A stretch of 64,000 nucleotides of DNA from Klebsiella pneumoniae (GCA_945862145.1 CAMAXE010000011.1:54787-118786), one strand, 5' to 3'. Shown: positions 47,182-57,186, numbered from the stretch's first letter. Notes: generated by a model not told the origin, from the letters alone. Numbers and translations: made by a program.

Positions 47182-47223
47182 ACAGACCCGTCTGTGCTGA
47201 CAGGGAATCGGGTGATTGACCCG
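47182..47223. promoter_or_regulatory. Palindromes between the MBL hydrolase and TonB receptor 2
   Basis: A perfect 6-2-6 palindrome ACAGACCCGTCTGT (47182-47195) and a second inverted repeat CGGGT-N5-ACCCG (47209-47223) lie in the 287-base divergent intergenic region. They look like regulator binding sites. No clear sigma70 pair was found there. Confidence 0.45.
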
Positions 47224-47389
47224 CAGCGAAAGACCTACTCCTGTTGTGGCAATTCTGCTCATGACCGCAGCCGGGGGCTGACAGAAGCCACCCGAGACCA
47301 CTAGGATCAAGGTCGTCTGACCCGGATTCGGATTGATCGGTCATCCCGGACGCGGCATCGGACAAAACAACAACACGGAGACCTCCGCC

Positions 47390-49597
47390 ATGATGTCATT
47401 CAAGCCTCGTGTTATCGCCACCGCCATTGCGCTCGCCTGCGCCCCGGGCCTCGCGATCGCAGATGTTATGGAAGAAATCGTCGTCACCGCGCAGAAGCGC
47501 GAGCAGAACCTGCAGGACGTTGGCATCTCCATCAGCGCCTTCAGCGGCGAGCAGATGGAAAAACTCGGCTTTGAGAACGCCCAGGAGATCACGGCCATGA
47601 CGCCGGGCGTCTCCACCATCCAGCCCAACGGCGAGGCCAACTACGGTCTGGCGATCCGCGGTGTTGCCACCAGCGATTTCACCACCAACGTCGAGAGCCC
47701 CGTGGCCCTCTACCTCGATGAGGTCTACATCAGCCAGATGTCTGGCGCCGGCTTCATGCTCTATGACATGGACCGCGTGGAGGTGCTGCGCGGACCGCAA
47801 GGCACGCTGTTCGGACGCAACGCCACCGGGGGACTCGCACACTTCATCTCGAAAAAACCGACGCAGGAATTCGGCGGTTACCTGAAAGGCACCATCGGCG
47901 ACTACAGCCAGTACAAGATGGAAGGGGCCGTGGGCGGCGGCATCACCGACACCCTGTCGGGCCGCGTGTCGGGATCCTGGAAGCAAGCCGACGGTTATAT
48001 CCACAACCGTGTCACCGGCACCGACCTGAACAATCAGGACGATCAGAGCGTCCGCCTGCAACTTGCCTGGGCTCCGAGCGACGAACTTTCAGTGCTGTTT
48101 TCGGCCCGCAAGGCCCAGCAAGACATCGACACCGGTTCCTGGCAGCACGTCACCTCCAATATCCCCGGCACGCTCACACCCGATGAGTTGAATGTGGTGA
48201 CGGGCTATCGCGATGACGACAACGATTCCTTCGCCGGCGACTGGAACCGCGACGGCTTCAACATCCTCGATACCGATGGCGTCACGCTCACGGTGAAGTG
48301 GAACCTGCTCGGCGACGTCAACCTCACCTCGGTGACCGATCGCTCGAACGTACACCGCCACTACATCGAAGACTCCGATGGCGGCCCGGTCGATTTGTTC
48401 AATTTCTTCCTGAACACTGGCGCCGAACAGACCTCGCAGGAGTTGCGCCTGGACGGCAAGACCGACTCCCTGCAGTGGGTGGCTGGCGTTTACTATCTGA
48501 AACTCGACATCAATGACAACAACGGCGCCATCACCGACGCTTTCTTTGGCGGCGATCCGGAAACCACTGATCAGCTGGGCCTGATAAACCCCTACACCCG
48601 GGAACTGGAGTCGAGCTCGGTCTTCGGCCAGCTCGAATACGCGCTCAATGACACGGTGAGCCTGATCGGCGGCCTGCGCTTCATCAAGGACAAGAACGAC
48701 TTCCAGTACGCCACCCGCCTGGTCGATTTCATCGATCCCTACGCCACAGATTACGACGCCAAGGACAATGTCACCGGTCGCGTCACGCTGGCGACCTACG
48801 AGGGCAATCGCAACGACGACGAGTGGTCTGGCCTGCTGCAGATGAACATCACGCCGGCCGATGACACGCTCGTCTATGCCAGCATCAACCGCGGCGTGCG
48901 CGGCGGCGGCTACAACGCACCCATCTTTCCGCTCACGCCCCCGCTCGACTACGTCGACGAGACCATGTCCTATGACCCCGAGCACCTGCTCTCCTATGAA
49001 ATCGGCCTGAAGCAGGGATTGATGGATGGCCTCGCGCGGCTGAACATCTCGGCCTACTACTACGACTATCAGGACTACCAGGCTTTCTTCATCCTCGGCA
49101 TCGACACCATCACCTTCAACACAGACGCCGACAGTTCCGGGGGTGAGATCGAGTTCATCGCGAGCCCTGTGGAAGGGCTCGATATGCTCCTCGGCGCCTC
49201 CTACAACGACATCAACGTGAAAACCCCCGGCGGCGAAGTGCCCTCGATCCAGTCGCCGAAGTGGATCTTCAACGCCATGGTGCGTTATGAGTTCGAGGTC
49301 GGCTTCGGCTCGCTCGCCCTCCAGGCCGACGCCCTGTACCGCGACAAGCACTACTTCGCGCTCACCGGCGCCGAGACCGTCGAGGAAGACGGCTATGCGG
49401 TGGGCAACGTCTCGGCCACCTGGACCGATCCGAGTGAGCGCTGGCAGGTGGCGGCCTTCATCGACAACGTCACGGATGAAGAGTACCTCGTCCAGACCTT
49501 CGACCTCTCGGGCCCTGCGGTCTTCGGCATGACCGAGCAGTACTTCGGCCGTCCGCGCTGGTGGGGCGTCTCGGCCCGTTATCAGTGGGGCGAGTAA
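47390..49597 (+). CDS. TonB-dependent outer membrane receptor 2
   Basis: The 735-residue protein has a signal peptide (cleaved near GLAIA), the TonB box EEIVVTAQK, a plug domain (LAIRGVATSDF, VEVLRGPQGTLFGRNATGG) and a beta-barrel. It is the same broad type as receptor 1 but only partly similar to it, so the two probably take different ligands. ATG 47390 follows GGAG at a good distance; a second ATG follows immediately. It precedes two acyl-CoA synthetase genes by 109 bases. Confidence 0.9.
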   Translation: MMSFKPRVIATAIALACAPGLAIADVMEEIVVTAQKREQNLQDVGISISAFSGEQMEKLGFENAQEITAMTPGVSTIQPNGEANYGLAIRGVATSDFTTNVESPVALYLDEVYISQMSGAGFMLYDMDRVEVLRGPQGTLFGRNATGGLAHFISKKPTQEFGGYLKGTIGDYSQYKMEGAVGGGITDTLSGRVSGSWKQADGYIHNRVTGTDLNNQDDQSVRLQLAWAPSDELSVLFSARKAQQDIDTGSWQHVTSNIPGTLTPDELNVVTGYRDDDNDSFAGDWNRDGFNILDTDGVTLTVKWNLLGDVNLTSVTDRSNVHRHYIEDSDGGPVDLFNFFLNTGAEQTSQELRLDGKTDSLQWVAGVYYLKLDINDNNGAITDAFFGGDPETTDQLGLINPYTRELESSSVFGQLEYALNDTVSLIGGLRFIKDKNDFQYATRLVDFIDPYATDYDAKDNVTGRVTLATYEGNRNDDEWSGLLQMNITPADDTLVYASINRGVRGGGYNAPIFPLTPPLDYVDETMSYDPEHLLSYEIGLKQGLMDGLARLNISAYYYDYQDYQAFFILGIDTITFNTDADSSGGEIEFIASPVEGLDMLLGASYNDINVKTPGGEVPSIQSPKWIFNAMVRYEFEVGFGSLALQADALYRDKHYFALTGAETVEEDGYAVGNVSATWTDPSERWQVAAFIDNVTDEEYLVQTFDLSGPAVFGMTEQYFGRPRWWGVSARYQWGE

Positions 49598-49613
49598 CAG
49601 CGCGCTCCCTGCG

Positions 49614-49637
49614 GGCCCGGGGCACGCGCGCCGGGCC
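49614..49637 (+). terminator. Possible hairpin terminator after TonB receptor 2
   Basis: A perfect 7-bp GC stem (GGCCCGG/CCGGGCC) with a 10-base loop lies 17 bases past the stop codon. No T-run follows, so termination would be weak or factor-dependent. Confidence 0.3.
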
Positions 49638-49706
49638 ATGTCACTGGCAGGTTAAGGGCCTTTAGCGGACGCAGCGCAGAGGCGCCCTTAGCCACCGGAG
49701 CACGTG

Positions 49707-51326
49707 ATGAGCACAGCCTACGAGACCATTCGGGCACAGTACCGCTGGGAGTGCCCCGAGCGCTTCAATTTCGCCCGCGACGTGATCGACCGCTGGGCCG
49801 CGCAGGATCCATCCCAGCCCGCTCTCTGGTGGGTAGACGACAACGGGCAGCAAGAAAAGCGCACGTTCAGTGACATCGCTGCCACCTCGCGCCGCCTCGC
49901 CAACGTTCTCGCGGGCGCCGGGGTGCAGCGTGGCGAGCGCATCGTGGTGATTCTGGGGCGGCAGATCGCGTGGTGGGAAACGCTCGCCGCGGGTCTTCGC
50001 ATGGGGGCCGTGGTGAGCCCCGGCACCACCCAGCTCTCCGCGCGGGATCTCGCGTATCGCCTGAATGCCTGCGGAGCCAGCTGCGTTGTCACCGATACCG
50101 CCAATGCGCACAAATTCGAGCAGATCGAGGCAGAGTGCCCTGGCGTGCGGGCACGCCTGCTGATCGATGGCAGCCGCCCGGGCTGGATCGACTACCAGAG
50201 CGCCATCAGCGGTGCTCCTGCGCAGTTCGAGGCAGCCGACACCGCAGCCACGGACGAGGCGCTGTGCTTCTTCACCTCGGGAACCACCGGGTACCCGAAG
50301 ATGTGCATCCACGACCAGTCTTATGCACTTGCCCACCAGACCACGGGGCGTTACTGGCTAGACCTTCGCCCGGGCGATCTGCACTGGAACTGCAGCGATA
50401 CCGGCTGGGCCAAGGCCGCCTGGAGCAGTTTTTTCGGCCCGTGGAACCAGGGCGCGGCAGTTTTCGCACACCACACGCAGGGTTTCAGCGCGAAGCGCAC
50501 CCTCGACCTCCTGGAAGCCTTCCCCGTCACCACCTTCTGCGGCGCACCCACCATCTACCGCATGTTCGTCCTCGAAGACCTCGGCGCCCGCAGGTTCAGT
50601 GCGTTGCGACACTGCGTGGGTGCGGGCGAACCACTGAACCCCGAGGTAATCGAGACCTGGCGCCGCGCCACCGGGCTTACCATCCGAGACGGCTACGGCC
50701 AGACCGAGAGCGTGATCCTCTGCGGCAACTTCCCCGGTCTCGAGCCCCGCTTCGGCTCCATGGGCAAACCCTCTCCCGGCATCGATCTCGCCGTCATAGA
50801 TGAAGCGGGCAATGTCCTGCCCGCCGGCGCCGAGGGGGATGTGGCGGTGCGCGTGAAGCCACAGCGTCCGCCCGGCCTGTTCCGTGAATACAAAGGAAAC
50901 CCGGAGAAAACAGCGTCCTGCTTCCGCGGCGACTGGTACATCACCGGCGACCGCGCCACCGTTGATACGGACGGGTACTTCTGGTTCGTGGGTCGCTCGG
51001 ACGACGTGATCCTCTCTGCGGGCTACCGGATCGGCCCCTTCGAGGTCGAGAGCGCGCTGATCGAGCATCCGGCGGTTGCCGAGTCAGCCGTGGTATCCAG
51101 CCCCGACGAAAAACGCGGCGAGGTGGTGAAAGCCTTCGTCGTTCTGGCGCCGGGTCATGTCGCCAGTGAGGCGCTGGCGAAGAACCTGCAGGAACACGTC
51201 AAAGCGGTCACGGCACCCTACAAATACCCCCGTCGCATCGAGTTCGTCGAGCAACTGCCCAAGACCGTGAGCGGCAAGATCCGCCGGGTTGAGTTGCGCG
51301 AACGCGAGTGGGCCCGCAGCCCGTGA
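49707..51326 (+). CDS. Acyl-CoA synthetase, ACSM-like (medium-chain/aromatic)
   Basis: The 539-residue ANL-family enzyme has the P-loop FFTSGTTGYPKM, the region WNCSDTGWAKAAWSSFFGPW typical of ACSM/benzoate-type ligases, DGYGQTES, the hinge YFWFVGRSDDVILSAGYR and the C-terminal catalytic lysine in LPKTVSGKIRR. It activates a carboxylic acid with ATP and CoA. ATG 49707 follows CCGGAG; a GTG three bases earlier is possible. It is immediately followed by a second CoA ligase and a TetR regulator, probably one operon. Confidence 0.89.
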   Translation: MSTAYETIRAQYRWECPERFNFARDVIDRWAAQDPSQPALWWVDDNGQQEKRTFSDIAATSRRLANVLAGAGVQRGERIVVILGRQIAWWETLAAGLRMGAVVSPGTTQLSARDLAYRLNACGASCVVTDTANAHKFEQIEAECPGVRARLLIDGSRPGWIDYQSAISGAPAQFEAADTAATDEALCFFTSGTTGYPKMCIHDQSYALAHQTTGRYWLDLRPGDLHWNCSDTGWAKAAWSSFFGPWNQGAAVFAHHTQGFSAKRTLDLLEAFPVTTFCGAPTIYRMFVLEDLGARRFSALRHCVGAGEPLNPEVIETWRRATGLTIRDGYGQTESVILCGNFPGLEPRFGSMGKPSPGIDLAVIDEAGNVLPAGAEGDVAVRVKPQRPPGLFREYKGNPEKTASCFRGDWYITGDRATVDTDGYFWFVGRSDDVILSAGYRIGPFEVESALIEHPAVAESAVVSSPDEKRGEVVKAFVVLAPGHVASEALAKNLQEHVKAVTAPYKYPRRIEFVEQLPKTVSGKIRRVELREREWARSP

Positions 51327-51360
51327 ACCGATTCCTGGCAATGCATCACCGGAGGCTCGC

Positions 51361-53040
51361 GTGCTGACGCTGAGCGAAGCCACGGGCTCCACCCGGGAGC
51401 CCCTGCTCGAGATTACGATCGGTGACGCTTTCAGGGGCACGGCCGAGCGCTTTCCGGAGCAGCTCGCGCTTGTCGTGCGCCATCAGGGCATCCGCTGGAC
51501 CTGGGCCGAATACGCGCGCGAAGTGGACCGCCTTGCCGCTGGCCTGCTCACTCTGGGCATAGTCCCCGGCGACCGGGTGGGAATCTGGTCACCTAACCGG
51601 GTCGAGTGGTGTCTCACGCAATTCGCCACCGCGCGCATCGGCGCGATCATGGTCTGCGTGAACCCCGCCTATCGCCTCTACGAACTCGAATACGCGCTGA
51701 ACAGGGTTGCGTGCAAGGCGCTGATCACCGCTCCACGCTTCAAGAGCAGCGACTACCTCGGCATGCTGCAGACGCTGGCGCCGGAACTGGCGCACTGCGC
51801 GCCCGGCCACCTCGATTCGCCTGCGCTGGCGCACCTGAAGATCGTGATCCGCATGGGCGAAGAGCGCACGGCGGGCATGTTCAATTTCGCTGCCCTCTGC
51901 GATGTGGGCCCCGGAGATATTGCGCAGATAGATCATGTGGCGGCAGGGCTCAGAGCCTCAGACCCGATCAATATCCAGTTCACCAGCGGCACCACCGGCA
52001 ACCCCAAGGGCGCCACACTCACGCACCGGAATATCCTGAACAACGGCATGATCCTCGGTGACTGCATGCGGCTCACGGAAACCGACCGCCTCTGCGTGCC
52101 TGTTCCGCTCTACCACTGCTTCGGCATGGTGATGAGCAATCTCGCCTGCATGACGCACGGGAGCGCCACGGTGTTCCCCGGCGAGGGCTTCGATGCGCTC
52201 GCCACGCTGGAAGCCGTGGCCGAAGAGCGCTGCACGGCATTGCACGGTGTGCCGACGATGTTCATCGCGGAACTCGAGCACCCGCGCTTCGGCGAGTTCG
52301 ACCTCTCCTCCCTGCGCACCGGCGTGATGGCGGGATCGCCCTGCCCCGTCGAAGTCATGAACAAAGTGATCGCGCAGATGCATATGTCGGAGGTCCTGAT
52401 CGCCTACGGCCAGACCGAAACCAGCCCCATCAACCACATGACCGCCATCGATGACCCCATCGACAAGCGCGTCGGCACGGTGGGCCGCCCTGCCGCCCAC
52501 TGCGAAATCCGCATCTGCGGCACCGACGGCAGCACCCTGCCCGTAGGCGAGCACGGCGAGATCTGCTGCCGGGGCTACAACGTGATGGAGGGCTACTGGG
52601 GCGACGCGGACAAAACCCGCGAGACCATTGACCAGGACGGCTGGCTGCATTCAGGTGACATTGGCGTGATGGATGAGGGCGGATACACGCAGATCACCGG
52701 CCGCATCAAGGACATGATCATCCGCGGCGGCGAGAACATCTACCCGCGTGAAGTCGAGGAGTTCCTCTACCGCCACCCGTCCATCCTCGACGTGCAGGTC
52801 TTTGGTGTGCCCGACCAGAAATATGGCGAGCAGCTTTGCGCCTGGATCCGCACGCGTCCCGGTACCAGCCTCACGGCAGGCGAGGTTCAGGCGTTCTGCC
52901 GCGACCGGATCACGCACTTCAAGATTCCCCGACACATCCGTTTCGTCGACGAATTCCCGATGACCGTGACGGGCAAGGTGCAGAAGTTCCGCATGCGGGA
53001 GGAAATGGCCGTGGAACTGGCCGCAGGCGGCGCCGCATGA
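51361..53040 (+). CDS. Acyl-CoA synthetase, FadD-like
   Basis: The 559-residue enzyme has QFTSGTTGNPKGATLTH, YGQTETSP, GWLHSGDIGVMDEGGY and the catalytic-lysine end TVTGKVQKF, a complete long- or medium-chain fatty-acyl-CoA synthetase of the FadD/acyl-CoA synthase group. The GTG at 51361 has GGAGG directly before it and is 34 bases after the previous gene; an upstream in-frame start would overlap that gene without homology. Its stop overlaps the TetR gene (ATGA). Confidence 0.89.
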   Translation: MLTLSEATGSTREPLLEITIGDAFRGTAERFPEQLALVVRHQGIRWTWAEYAREVDRLAAGLLTLGIVPGDRVGIWSPNRVEWCLTQFATARIGAIMVCVNPAYRLYELEYALNRVACKALITAPRFKSSDYLGMLQTLAPELAHCAPGHLDSPALAHLKIVIRMGEERTAGMFNFAALCDVGPGDIAQIDHVAAGLRASDPINIQFTSGTTGNPKGATLTHRNILNNGMILGDCMRLTETDRLCVPVPLYHCFGMVMSNLACMTHGSATVFPGEGFDALATLEAVAEERCTALHGVPTMFIAELEHPRFGEFDLSSLRTGVMAGSPCPVEVMNKVIAQMHMSEVLIAYGQTETSPINHMTAIDDPIDKRVGTVGRPAAHCEIRICGTDGSTLPVGEHGEICCRGYNVMEGYWGDADKTRETIDQDGWLHSGDIGVMDEGGYTQITGRIKDMIIRGGENIYPREVEEFLYRHPSILDVQVFGVPDQKYGEQLCAWIRTRPGTSLTAGEVQAFCRDRITHFKIPRHIRFVDEFPMTVTGKVQKFRMREEMAVELAAGGAA

Positions 53041-53693
53041 GCGGGGTGCAGGAGCGCAAAACGGCCCCGAAGACCCTGCCCGGCACCTATGCCAAGGGTC
53101 GCACCCGCGCCGAGGACGTACTCGACGCGGCGGTGGCCGTGTTGATCAAGCACGGATACCACAAGTTCAGCTTGCGTCGCGTGGCCGATGAAGCGGGGCT
53201 TCGGCTCGGCAACCTTCAGCACTATTTTCCCAGCAAGGACGCGCTCGTGCAGGCCATGCTCGATCGCGTGATAGATACTTACCTGACCCGGTTGGTACGC
53301 ATACAGTCGAGCGGGCTCGATCCGGAGGACCAATTCCGCAAGATCATAGAAACCCTGTTCCTCGATCTGAACACGCGTCGCACCACCGTCTTTTTCCCCG
53401 AACTCTGGTCGCTGGCCAACCACAACCGCCAGGTTGCCGCCCACATGGAACGCATGTACGGGCGCTACCGCGAATTGCTTGGTGCATCGATCACGCGCAT
53501 CAATCCCGCGCTGGATGAAAAACAGGTACGGCAGATTGCGCTGTTCATCTCTGCCTCGATCGAGGGGCACACCATGTTCGTGGGCCACGGCAAGCCGTGG
53601 CGTGCTCAGACAGAAGAGGTTCTCGGTCTCGCAACTGCGTCTTTTCTCTGGCTGGTACGTTCCGGCGAGACACCCGTGATGCCTGACACCTGA
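53037..53693 (+). CDS. TetR-family transcriptional regulator
   Basis: The 218-residue protein has the TetR N-terminal helix-turn-helix (VLIKHGYHKFSLRRVADEAG, then LGNLQHYFPSKDALVQAML near residues 58-76) and an alpha-helical C-terminal ligand domain. It overlaps the FadD-like gene by four bases, so it most likely represses its own operon in response to an acyl-CoA or the free acid. It ends 94 bases before qhpA and could also act on that promoter. Confidence 0.88.
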   Translation: MSGVQERKTAPKTLPGTYAKGRTRAEDVLDAAVAVLIKHGYHKFSLRRVADEAGLRLGNLQHYFPSKDALVQAMLDRVIDTYLTRLVRIQSSGLDPEDQFRKIIETLFLDLNTRRTTVFFPELWSLANHNRQVAAHMERMYGRYRELLGASITRINPALDEKQVRQIALFISASIEGHTMFVGHGKPWRAQTEEVLGLATASFLWLVRSGETPVMPDT

Positions 53694-53718
53694 GCGCTGA
53701 CAAAGGCGGTGCCCACGA

Positions 53719-53748
53719 TTGCAGGAAGTTGGTCAGTTGAACTATATT
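53719..53748 (+). promoter_or_regulatory. Probable qhpA promoter with shared qhp motif
   Basis: TTGCAG (53719-53724) and TATATT (53743-53748) are spaced by 18 bases, 40 bases before the qhpA GTG. The spacer holds TTGGTCAGTTGA (53729-53740), which recurs with one change before qhpF. Confidence 0.4.
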
Positions 53749-53787
53749 CAGGCAGTGGTCCGCGCTGGCAACCGAGGGACAGTACAC

Positions 53788-55404
53788 GTGAAGAAAGCGA
53801 ACATCTGGCCGACCCTGTGTCTGGCGCTCATGCCCTTCCTGCCCGCGCAGGCCAACGAGGCGCTGCTGCGGCACAACTGCGGCGCCTGCCATGCCGATCC
53901 GGCCAATCCCGAGGCACCGCTCAGCCGCATCAGCGAGCAGCGCAAATCCCCGGAAGGATGGGAGATGACCCTGCACCGCATGCAGACCATCCACGGCGTG
54001 CAGCTCTCTGATCCGGACGGAAAGTCTGATTCCGCCGGAGTACTGTTCCAGCTGCTGAAGCACCTCTCCGACACGCACGGACTCGCCCCCGCAGAAACAG
54101 TCGGGCTCCGCTACACGCTGGAGCGCCGCCACAACACCGTCGACATCCCGGAGGATGCTGAATATGCGGTGATGTGCACACGCTGCCACTCCAACGCACG
54201 CGTTGCGCTGCAGCGCCGAACGGAGCCCGAGTGGCGCAATCTCATCCACTTCCACCTGGCGCAGTTCCCCACCACCGAATACCAGATCGGTGGCCGTGAC
54301 CGCGAGTGGTTCCCGATTGCCATCGAGCGCACACTGCCTATGCTCGCGGCCGCCTTTCCGCTGCAGACTGCGGAGTGGGAGGCATGGCAGAAAGCGGCCA
54401 AGCCCGCACTTGCCGGGCGCTGGAGGCTAACCGGGCGCATGGCGGGCAAAGGTGACTTCAACGGCGTCATGACGGCAACTGCAGGTGACGCGGACTCCTA
54501 CTCCGTATCCCTTGTGGGCGAATTCAGCGGCGGTGAACCCCTGGAGATGGAAGGCGACTCGGTCGTCTATACCGGCTTCGAATGGCGGGGCAATCTGCGC
54601 GCAGACGCCGCAGGGGATAAAGAGCAGTACCTGCAGGTGCTCGAGGCGAGCGCCGACGGCAGCGCCCTCACCGGCCGGATGTTCCCCTTCGACCATCCCG
54701 AGCGAGGCATCGACCTGCAGGCCCGTCGCGACGACGGCACGCCGAGCCTGCTCGCCGTGTCTCCGGCTTACTTGAAGCGCGGCACCACAGCTACGCTCAC
54801 AGTCTCCGGCAGCGCGCTCTCTGGTGCACCCCTGCTCGGCGCCGGCCTGACGGTGAATCGCATCGTTTCCCGTGATGCAGACCGCGTGGTTCTGGAAGTA
54901 ACTGCAGCCGCAGACGCGCCGGCCGGTGCGCGCACCATCGGCGTCGGCAAGGCGTCTCTCCCCGCGGCACTTACGGTCTTCTCGACTGTAGAGCGCGTGG
55001 AAGTCTCTCCCGCCTACAGCGTCGGACGCGTCGGCGGCAAAGAGGGTTCGCAGCCCGAAGTGCAGGGCCGCTTCGAGGCCATCGCTTGGACCAACGGCCC
55101 GGACGGCGCGCCCGGCACCGCCGATGACCTGCGCATCGGCCCGGTAAAGGCACAGTGGTCCGTGGCACCCTGGAACGAGAAAGCCGCCAAGGACCGCGAC
55201 ATCGAATTTGCCGGCAGCATCGACAAGGACAGCGGCATTTTCGCACCCGCCGCGGCCGGCCCCAACCCCGCGCGCAAACAGAGCACTAACAACGCCGGCA
55301 ACCTCAAGGTCATCGCCACCGTCGGCGAGGGTGAGTCGGCGGTGCGTGGAGAGGGCCAGTTGCTGGTCACGGTGCAGCGCTGGATCAACCCGCCTCTCTG
55401 GTAA
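53788..55404 (+). CDS. qhpA: Quinohemoprotein amine dehydrogenase alpha subunit (diheme cytochrome c)
   Basis: The 538-residue protein has a Sec signal (KKANIWPTLCLALMPFLPAQ, cleaved near residue 22) and two haem c sites, CGACH (31-35) and CTRCH (130-134). They are followed by beta domains as in the four-domain alpha subunit of QHNDH. It takes electrons from the CTQ cofactor of the gamma subunit in the periplasm and passes them to a soluble acceptor. The GTG at 53788 is chosen for its GAGGGA site and the signal peptide; an earlier TTG frame start would precede the promoter -10. It heads the qhp operon. Confidence 0.94.
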   Translation: MKKANIWPTLCLALMPFLPAQANEALLRHNCGACHADPANPEAPLSRISEQRKSPEGWEMTLHRMQTIHGVQLSDPDGKSDSAGVLFQLLKHLSDTHGLAPAETVGLRYTLERRHNTVDIPEDAEYAVMCTRCHSNARVALQRRTEPEWRNLIHFHLAQFPTTEYQIGGRDREWFPIAIERTLPMLAAAFPLQTAEWEAWQKAAKPALAGRWRLTGRMAGKGDFNGVMTATAGDADSYSVSLVGEFSGGEPLEMEGDSVVYTGFEWRGNLRADAAGDKEQYLQVLEASADGSALTGRMFPFDHPERGIDLQARRDDGTPSLLAVSPAYLKRGTTATLTVSGSALSGAPLLGAGLTVNRIVSRDADRVVLEVTAAADAPAGARTIGVGKASLPAALTVFSTVERVEVSPAYSVGRVGGKEGSQPEVQGRFEAIAWTNGPDGAPGTADDLRIGPVKAQWSVAPWNEKAAKDRDIEFAGSIDKDSGIFAPAAAGPNPARKQSTNNAGNLKVIATVGEGESAVRGEGQLLVTVQRWINPPLW

Positions 55405-55422
55405 GCACGGACACACCTTCCT

Positions 55423-56853
55423 ATGGGCATTTACCATCTCCAGCCGCACAACCTCCACGAAGTAGAGGTCGACGCACGCCGTTTGCTGTTCCACATCCCG
55501 AGCAGCGCCCTCTTCGAGGCAGACGCCCTTACCGGCGCGCTGATCGCGGAACTGCGCGGCCAGGGAGGCATGAGCCTGGAAGATCTGCAGGGCAGTCTTG
55601 GAACCCGTTTCGGCTGCGCGGAAATCGCCACCGCAGTCGATGAATTGCAGGATCTGCAGATACTCCGCGCAGAGGGTGCCGTTCCATCGACCAACCGTCC
55701 CCGCGTGAACAGCCTGCCGCTCACAACAGTGGTGCTGAACGTCAACACCGGTTGCAATCTGAGCTGCACGTATTGCTACAAGGAAGACCTCGATACGCCT
55801 GCCAACGGCCGCAAGATGAGCCTCGAGACCGCCCAGCAGTCCATAGAAATGCTGCTGCGCGAGTCCCCCGATCAGCCCCGCTACACCATCGTGTTCTTTG
55901 GTGGCGAGCCGCTCACCAACCTGCCACTCATACGGCAAGTGGTCGAATGGGCGGAGCCGCTCTTCGCTGCGCGCGGCAAGAGGCTCGATTTCTCGGTAAC
56001 CACCAACGCAACGCTGCTCGATGAACAGAACATCGCCTTCCTCCAGGCGCACCGGTTCAGCATCGCGGTGAGCATCGACGGGCCAAAGGCCGTGCATGAC
56101 CGCAATCGCGTCACGGTCGGTGGCCAGGGGACCTATGAAACCGTGGCCCGCAAGGTGCGCCTGCTGCTCGGCAGCTACCGCGCCCGTCCAGTGGGCGCGC
56201 GCGTCACTCTCACCCGTGGCACCACGGACATCATCGGCATCTGGGAGCATCTCTTCAACGAACTCGGCTTCGCAGAAGTGGGCTTCGCACCGGTCACGGC
56301 TGGTGACGTCTCGGATTTCAACCTGACGGCCGATGAACTCGTGGCGGTGTTCGCAAGCATGAAAGCGCTCGGGGAGCAGTATGTGACGGCGGCCTGCGAA
56401 GGACGCAACATCGGCTTCTCCAACCTGCACCAGTTGCTCACTGACATCCACGAGGGCGCCAAGAAGGCGCTGCCCTGCGGCGCGGGATATTCGATGGTGG
56501 CGGTTGACCGCGACGGCGGCGTGAATCTCTGCCACCGTTTCACGGGCTCGGAATTGCCCACATTCGGCAACGTGGAGTCAGGCCTCGACCGCGCCGCGCT
56601 CGGCACCTTCCTCGATGCACGGCTAGACCGTAGCGGCACCGAGTGCGACACCTGCCGCATACGTAACCTCTGCTCTGGCGGCTGCTACCACGAAAGCTAC
56701 CAACGCTACGGCGATCCGGCGCACCCCACGTACCACTACTGCGACCTGATGCGTGACTGGGTCGATTTCGCGATCAGCGCCTACGCACGCATCCTTGCCA
56801 GCAACCCCGGATTCTTCAGTACCCACCTCGCCCCACGGAGGGCCCGGTCATGA
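55423..56853 (+). CDS. qhpD: Radical SAM/SPASM maturase of the QHNDH gamma subunit
   Basis: The 476-residue protein has an N-terminal peptide-recognition-like domain (residues 1-90). The radical SAM cluster Cys111, Cys115 and Cys118 is in [14 protein letters not shown] is near 160, and a Cys-rich SPASM domain holds Cys352, 370, 408, 411, 417, 421 and 440. QhpD forms the intrapeptidyl Cys-to-Asp/Glu thioether bonds of the gamma subunit in the cytoplasm before export. It is 18 bases after qhpA and overlaps qhpC by four bases, keeping maturase and substrate coupled. Confidence 0.96.
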   Translation: MGIYHLQPHNLHEVEVDARRLLFHIPSSALFEADALTGALIAELRGQGGMSLEDLQGSLGTRFGCAEIATAVDELQDLQILRAEGAVPSTNRPRVNSLPLTTVVLNVNTGCNLSCTYCYKEDLDTPANGRKMSLETAQQSIEMLLRESPDQPRYTIVFFGGEPLTNLPLIRQVVEWAEPLFAARGKRLDFSVTTNATLLDEQNIAFLQAHRFSIAVSIDGPKAVHDRNRVTVGGQGTYETVARKVRLLLGSYRARPVGARVTLTRGTTDIIGIWEHLFNELGFAEVGFAPVTAGDVSDFNLTADELVAVFASMKALGEQYVTAACEGRNIGFSNLHQLLTDIHEGAKKALPCGAGYSMVAVDRDGGVNLCHRFTGSELPTFGNVESGLDRAALGTFLDARLDRSGTECDTCRIRNLCSGGCYHESYQRYGDPAHPTYHYCDLMRDWVDFAISAYARILASNPGFFSTHLAPRRARS

Positions 56854-57176
56854 AACACCTGAAACCGCTGAACGCAAAAGCAGAACTGATGGACGCTGCC
56901 AATAACCCGGAGGCGCGAGCCGACGTGGTTGCCATGCAGAGCGTGGTCGGCTGTGCCTCCACCACCGACCCCGGCTGGGAGGTCGACGCCTTCGGCGGCG
57001 TGGCCGGACTCTGCCAGCCGATGGAAGCCGATCTCTACGGCTGCGCCGACCCCTGCTGGTGGCCGGCTCAGGTGCCGGACCTCATGAACAGCTACCCTGA
57101 CTGGGATCAGAACGCGCCCTCCGCAGACAAGGACTGGCGCAATCTGGACGCCGTTTTCCCCAAGTCGCGCAGCTGA
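56850..57176 (+). CDS. qhpC: Quinohemoprotein amine dehydrogenase gamma subunit (CTQ-bearing peptide)
   Basis: The 108-residue protein has a 28-residue cytoplasmic leader ([20 protein letters not shown] and eight more) rather than a Sec signal. Numbered from residue 29, all crosslinking residues of known QHNDH fall in place: Cys7-Glu16 (C35, E44), Cys27-Asp33 (C55, D61), Cys41-Asp49 (C69, D77) and Cys37-Trp43 (C65, W71), the last pair making cysteine tryptophylquinone. It is the catalytic subunit that oxidises primary amines to aldehydes. QhpD, QhpG, QhpE and QhpF act on it. Confidence 0.97.
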   Translation: MKHLKPLNAKAELMDAANNPEARADVVAMQSVVGCASTTDPGWEVDAFGGVAGLCQPMEADLYGCADPCWWPAQVPDLMNSYPDWDQNAPSADKDWRNLDAVFPKSRS

Positions 57177-57186
57177 GGTCGATTCA

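Noticed and set aside
48089..49639. A 516-residue open frame antisense to TonB receptor 2
   Set aside because: It is an antisense shadow of the barrel repeats; it is rich in Val, Asp and Gly and has no signal or motif.
54427..56535. A 702-residue open frame antisense to qhpA and qhpD
   Set aside because: It is a GC-driven shadow of two well-supported genes, with no recognisable domain and His/Arg-rich composition.
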